A stretch of 64,000 bases of DNA from Panopea generosa (lineage: Eukaryota > Mollusca > Bivalvia > Adapedonta > Hiatellidae): assembly GCA_029582155.1 (NCBI GenBank), contig CM055896.1, forward strand, positions 3,597,616-3,661,615. The letters run 5' to 3'. Made by a program: the position numbers and the translations under genes. The notes under the pieces are model-generated. The model made no database searches and was not told the DNA's origin. It was given only the letters and a program-made list of their open reading frames with translations. This document shows positions 59,695 through 64,000 of this stretch, piece after piece. Within the stretch, counting starts at the first letter, position 1. The number at the start of each line of letters is the position of its first letter.

Positions 59695-60930
59695 GTAAGT
59701 TGCTTTACAATAATAACACCCTTATAGATATAGAATCTATTTAAAAACAATCACGATATTGAACCTGATACAAAAAGCTATTAAGAGGCAAGTTACCAGT
59801 ATTTAGTTCAATTCTATTGGATAAGTAGGTTTCAGTAAAATAAAATTATATAGTTTATTATATTTCTTTGAATGGACGCTGAAGTGTTTCGGTCATGAAT
59901 GGCGATTCACAGAAACGAACAGCCTTTTTTTTATATATTATGATGAAAAATAGAAAAATACCATTTATAAACTATATTTATACACTCTTTGTAATATTTT
60001 TCTAGTTATAGTCAAAGCTTTCTTGATTTGATTATTTTCATCGAACGTGTTTTACGACGGGTAGTGTTTTATATTAATGACGTCACGTCACTTGGTGATA
60101 CATTTTAATAGTGATAGTGTTTTAAAATCATATATTGATTTATGCACATAAGAATTCTTAGAATTCTAAGTAAATTTGAAAGACAGCATTTGTACTATTT
60201 ATTCTATAAAAATATCGGGACATGTTTGTTCGAGTTATTGAACGGATCTTGAATATAACACATTTCTACATTGAAAATCGGTATGTTGAATGGAATGTCA
60301 ATCCCATACATGGTGTATAGATATAGAATCATAAGTCTATCATGTATCTATATCGATGAGTATCCTTGAAAGATATTTATCAAGGACCAGGCATCGGTTG
60401 TTTGATGTATACGTTGGATGTTAAATACATAGCTCACGTAACATTTGAAATTTCAGAGTTGAAACACAATCCCATGTACGGTTTCGCGATAAGGAACATA
60501 TTTGAATGAATATACCTAGTTTGAGTGTCACGCAAGATATTAAAATGTTGGCCGCAACGTTGATGCCGTTAAATGTGTGACGAAAGCTAATGCACTGAGA
60601 CGCTTAAGAAACTTTACACTTGGGATTTCTTTTCTAAAATGACATATTCCAATGAAGCAAACTTTCCGGAGAGCCAAGAACAACGCTTTCTACCACTTGT
60701 TGATAAATAGTACTACAATGCATTAATCCGTCTGAATAAGAGGAAATACTTGACAACACAACCTAAGTATTAGAATGAGATTATGACGTATAAGATGTTG
60801 TTTCTGATGCACTCGGCCGTCCACTCTGTTCGGTCATCGACATTTATGGCAGATTGACTCGCCTGCACGTAACATTCATTGTGCTTATTTGGACTTAATG
60901 TTGGCATAACGCTTATGATTTCCGTTTTTA
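59695..60930. other. Intron after the last visible exon
   Basis: AT-rich, nothing recognised. No further phase-2 exon is seen between here and the window end. Confidence 0.45.
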
Positions 60931-62479
60931 GCTCTACTGGCCAAAGGCCAGAAGTGCTTATGCGATGGCGCGTTGTCTGTCGTCCGTCGTCTGTCGTCTG
61001 ACGTCTGTCGTCTGTTAGCAGCACTTTCTCTGAAACCACTAGGCAAATTAAACTGAAACTTCACATGGGTGTTTCTATTGCATAGGAGACTATACAGAAG
61101 ATTTATTTTTCGATCTGAAATTCAATATGGCCGCCGTTACTAAAAATAGTCCAAAAGTTAAAAAATCTTCTCCTCATGAACGGCCCACGGTTTTTCAAAA
61201 TGTTTATATAGTAATGATGACCAACTACAGTTTTATTAGATTTGTTCAAATGGTGTCCCTAGCGTTAAATATGACCCCGCCCCGACGGTTCAATTAGGGG
61301 ACACATGTCACTATAATATTTTTTTTTTTTTTTTTAAAATGGAAATGATTTTGCCTATATCTTCACAGAAGCATTGTTTGAAGATGGAGGTTCAGATTTG
61401 TAAAAATGACTGGGTTCCACTGTCTTAAGGGGTCAGGAGGGGCCCCTAAAGGGTACAAATTGGGAATTACTAAATTCGTTTTCTTAACAACCGGTATGTA
61501 AGATTTGTTCATATTTGGCATAAATTATCCCTATGTGTAGGGGTTTGATTGCAGATAAGAATTTAGGGGCTAATATTTATAGGGGCCCTGTAAGGGGACT
61601 TAGAATTTTACATAGGGATACTATGGGAAAACAGAAAATTCTCTTTTTCTTTCATCTGTTCTGAAACCACTAGGCCGTTTAAACTGAAACTTCACATGGG
61701 TGTTTCTATTGCATAGGAGACTATACCGAAGAATTTTTTTTTCGATCTGATATTCAATATGGTGGCCGTTACTAAAAATAGTACAAAACTTAAAAAATCT
61801 TCTTCTCATGAACGGCCCAACAGATTTTCAAAATGTTTATGTAGTAATGATGATCAACATTATTTAGATTTGTTCAAATGGTGTCCCTTGGGTTAAAAAT
61901 AACCCTGCCCCGAGAGTTCAATTAGGGGACACATGTCAATATAATATATATATTTTTTTTAAATCGACATGATTTTGCCTATGTTTTCACTAAAGCATTA
62001 TTTGGTGAAGGAGGTTCAGATTTGTAAAAATGACTGGGTTCCTATGTCTTAAGGGGTCAGGAGGGCCCCCAAAAGGGTACAAATTGGGAATTAGTAGAAT
62101 TGTTTTCTTAAAAACCGGTATGTCATATTTGTACATATTTGATATAAATTATCCCTAAGTGAAGGGGTTTGATTGCAGATAAGAATTTAGGGGCTAAAAT
62201 ATATAGGGGCCCTGTAAGGGGACTTAAAATTTTACATAGGGATACTATGGGAAAACAGAAAATTCTCTTTTTTTTTTCATTTATTCTGAAACCACTAGGC
62301 CAATTAAACTGAAATTTCACATGGATGTTTCTATTGCATAGGAGACTATACAAAAGATTTATTATTTTTATCTAAAATTCAAGATGGCCGATGTTTCTAT
62401 TGCATAGTAGAATTTCAAAAAGTGCTATGGCCACTATGAGTCAGTAGAGCGTCCTCAGGCCCTCTTGGGCCTCTTGTTT
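60931..62479 (+). mobile_element. Non-autonomous repeat element with ~625-bp internal units
   Basis: Left end 'gctctactggccaaaggcc' is followed by (GTCCGTCGTCT)-like sequence; right end 'agagcgtcctcaggccctct' then 'gggcctcttgttt'. Internal units begin 'ctgaaaccactaggc' at about 61030, 61662 and 62285; the third is cut short. Each has 'ttcacatggg.gtttctattg' and 'aggggccctgtaaggggact'. No coding capacity. The gctctact / agtagagc ends are short inverted matches. Confidence 0.75.
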
Positions 62480-63370
62480 TATTCCGAATCATATATACAC
62501 GAAATACAATTCAGCATGTATTGCCAGATGGTGGATTATCGCATATATGAGCGATTCGTGAAAAACGTTAAATCCGTTGCGGATTTTGGGAGGGGGTATA
62601 ATTTAAATTGGCCAGGAGCTGGTACCTTTATACACTGACGAGATTAAAAAAAAACTCATCGAAAATTGGCATTATTTTGCATTATTTTCGTAACAAAGTA
62701 GCCCGTGTGGTTCCGGCTAAGAATAGAATAACTGCCGATCTCTTGAGAGGGGTAGGAATCCTCCGATTGGGTGTCATTTTCATTTTATCATTTTTTTGTC
62801 ATGACCATTATTGCGGTTAAATTACCACCCCTGTGTGGTTTCAGGGAGTCATATGAGTGATAGCAAGAATAGGATCACTGTTGCTCATGCATTTCGTAAG
62901 AAGCGACAATTTGAGTAATATGATAGAATTTGCTGAAACTCTGCAGTTCTGCAGGTATCAAGGGTCTAGGTTCATTCTGCATATTCATTTGTTTATGTAT
63001 TTTTATCTGTATATTAATTTGTTGTTTTTGTACATGGAGAGTGAACCTGGAATCTTTCTTCCTGCTGGCGTCAAATAACCAATAATGTGTTGGTACGCCG
63101 TAAAATCCTATTCATTCATTCATTCGTAACATAGTTTAAATTTGGGGGGAAATGTCAGAAATGTACATGTACTCTGACCGACAAACCCATCCAACCGAAA
63201 CTCGTACGATTTTATTGAGCTCATTGTTAAATTCATGTACTTGCTCATGAGTTCCTCGTGCAGCCAGTGCATGTGTTTTTATCGAGTGAATTTTAGACAG
63301 GTACATGTGTTAGTCGACATACAACCATATTTTCAGAGATTTTCAAACAATTTTCCAGTTTCTGATAATG
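62480..63370. other. Flank between two elements
   Basis: Contains two related phrases ('tggttccggctaagaataga' near 62708 and 'gtgatagcaagaatagga' near 62855) suggesting an old small repeat. Open frames at 62608, 62857 and 63235 are unsupported. Confidence 0.35.
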
Positions 63371-63371
63371 C

Positions 63372-64000
63372 CGAGGCTAAATTACGAAGAGACGGCCCAA
63401 GTTTTGGCCATGCTTGAATGTGGGCGAACACAAGAATAAGTCGCTAGACGTTTTAACGTCTCTCGTTCGACAATACTGCGTCTCGTTCGCTGTGTCAGAG
63501 ACACGGGAACGTTTGTCGATAGGCGACGTTCAGGCAGACCGCGTGTAACGTCAGTATGGCAGGATAATTACATATGTCAACAACATCTGCGTGACAGATA
63601 TCTTACGGCTAATCCACGTCACGTTAAGTGGTAGGTAACCGTCGACGCCCTGTAAGTCGACATTCAGTCAGAAATCGGCTTAGAGAACGGGAAATTAGCT
63701 GCCGCAGGCCCTACCGCGGTCTATTTCTTACGCGACGTCACAGTCACCAACGTATTATTTGGGCAAGCAACCGTCGCTGTCAGCGTTAACAGAACGTAGT
63801 GTTTAGTGACGAGTCACGTTTCAATTTGTCGAACACCGACGGACGTATCCGTGTCTACAGACAATGTCATGAACGCTACGTTATAATTGGGTTCTGCAGC
63901 TAAACCGTTACGGTGGGTGCGGAGTTATGGTCTTGGCAGTTATCAACTATAGCTTTAAGTCCCAAATCGCCGTGTGCTAAGGTAATCTCACAGCCAAGCG
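63372..64000 (+). pseudogene. Degenerate Tc1-like transposase, runs off the window
   Basis: In pieces of frame: LNYEETAQVLAMLECGRTQE, stop, VARRFNVSRSTILRLVRC, then VDRRRSGRPRVTS (paired helix-turn-helix and the GRPR-like motif), later VVFSDESRFNLSNTDGRIRV with the SDESRF catalytic block typical of Tc1 DDE transposases. Several stops and frameshifts make it non-functional. The rest of the element lies beyond the right edge. Confidence 0.82.

Noticed and set aside
60770-61039. 89-codon minus-strand frame with Thr/Asp/Arg repeats
   Set aside because: It reads the (GTCTGTCGTCC)-type left end of the repeat element at 60931.

Overview
The window looks like AT-rich nuclear DNA from a metazoan, most likely a bivalve mollusc. 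That inference rests on very small exons in long introns with GT-AG borders, several tRNA-derived SINE families, Tc1/mariner relics, and non-autonomous repeats carrying 'gtccgtccgtcc' and '...ctcttgttt' ends, which I remember as typical of bivalve genomes. The species is not determined. No rRNA, free-standing tRNA gene, CRISPR array, promoter or polyadenylation site could be supported.

The main content is the interior of one plus-strand gene running through almost the whole window (1516-59694), with both ends outside. I find 15 plausible coding exons of 42-120 nt, about 969 nt in total. Every one begins with the last base of a split codon and ends with two bases of the next (phase 2-2), so any exon can be added, lost or skipped without changing the frame. 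The peptides are rich in Lys, Glu and Gln and form a coiled coil. Exon lengths (14, 15, 18, 21, 35 and 40 residues, plus one weaker 24) fit 7- and 11-residue periods, and nearly every exon starts on a core position of the coil. I cannot name the protein.

The array grew by duplication. Left part (1516-10680): one good exon followed by three decayed exon copies from an old block duplication. Middle (17003-17107): a 35-residue exon next to a dead mariner. Then a recent direct tandem duplication, 19070-27959 and 27960-36863, nearly identical, each copy carrying the same three exons. Right part (38090-59694): six further exons, one built of internal 11-residue repeats.

The introns hold most of the other structure: nested bivalve-type repeats at 12797-16304, a ~400-bp tandem and inverted repeat (11.1-12.0, 20.1-21.2, 29.0-30.1 kb), a 25-bp minisatellite (39.46-40.48 kb), a 3.4-kb TTAA-flanked element with matching 20-bp inverted ends (45427-48825) and minus-strand coding remnants, a four-copy ~165-bp repeat (54.6-55.3 kb), a three-block repeat element (60931-62479) and a degenerate Tc1-like transposase at the right edge. 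Comparing the two recent copies shows two 6-bp insertions that turn TA into TACATGTA, the form of a Tc1-type excision footprint. This octamer is clearly over-represented in the window.
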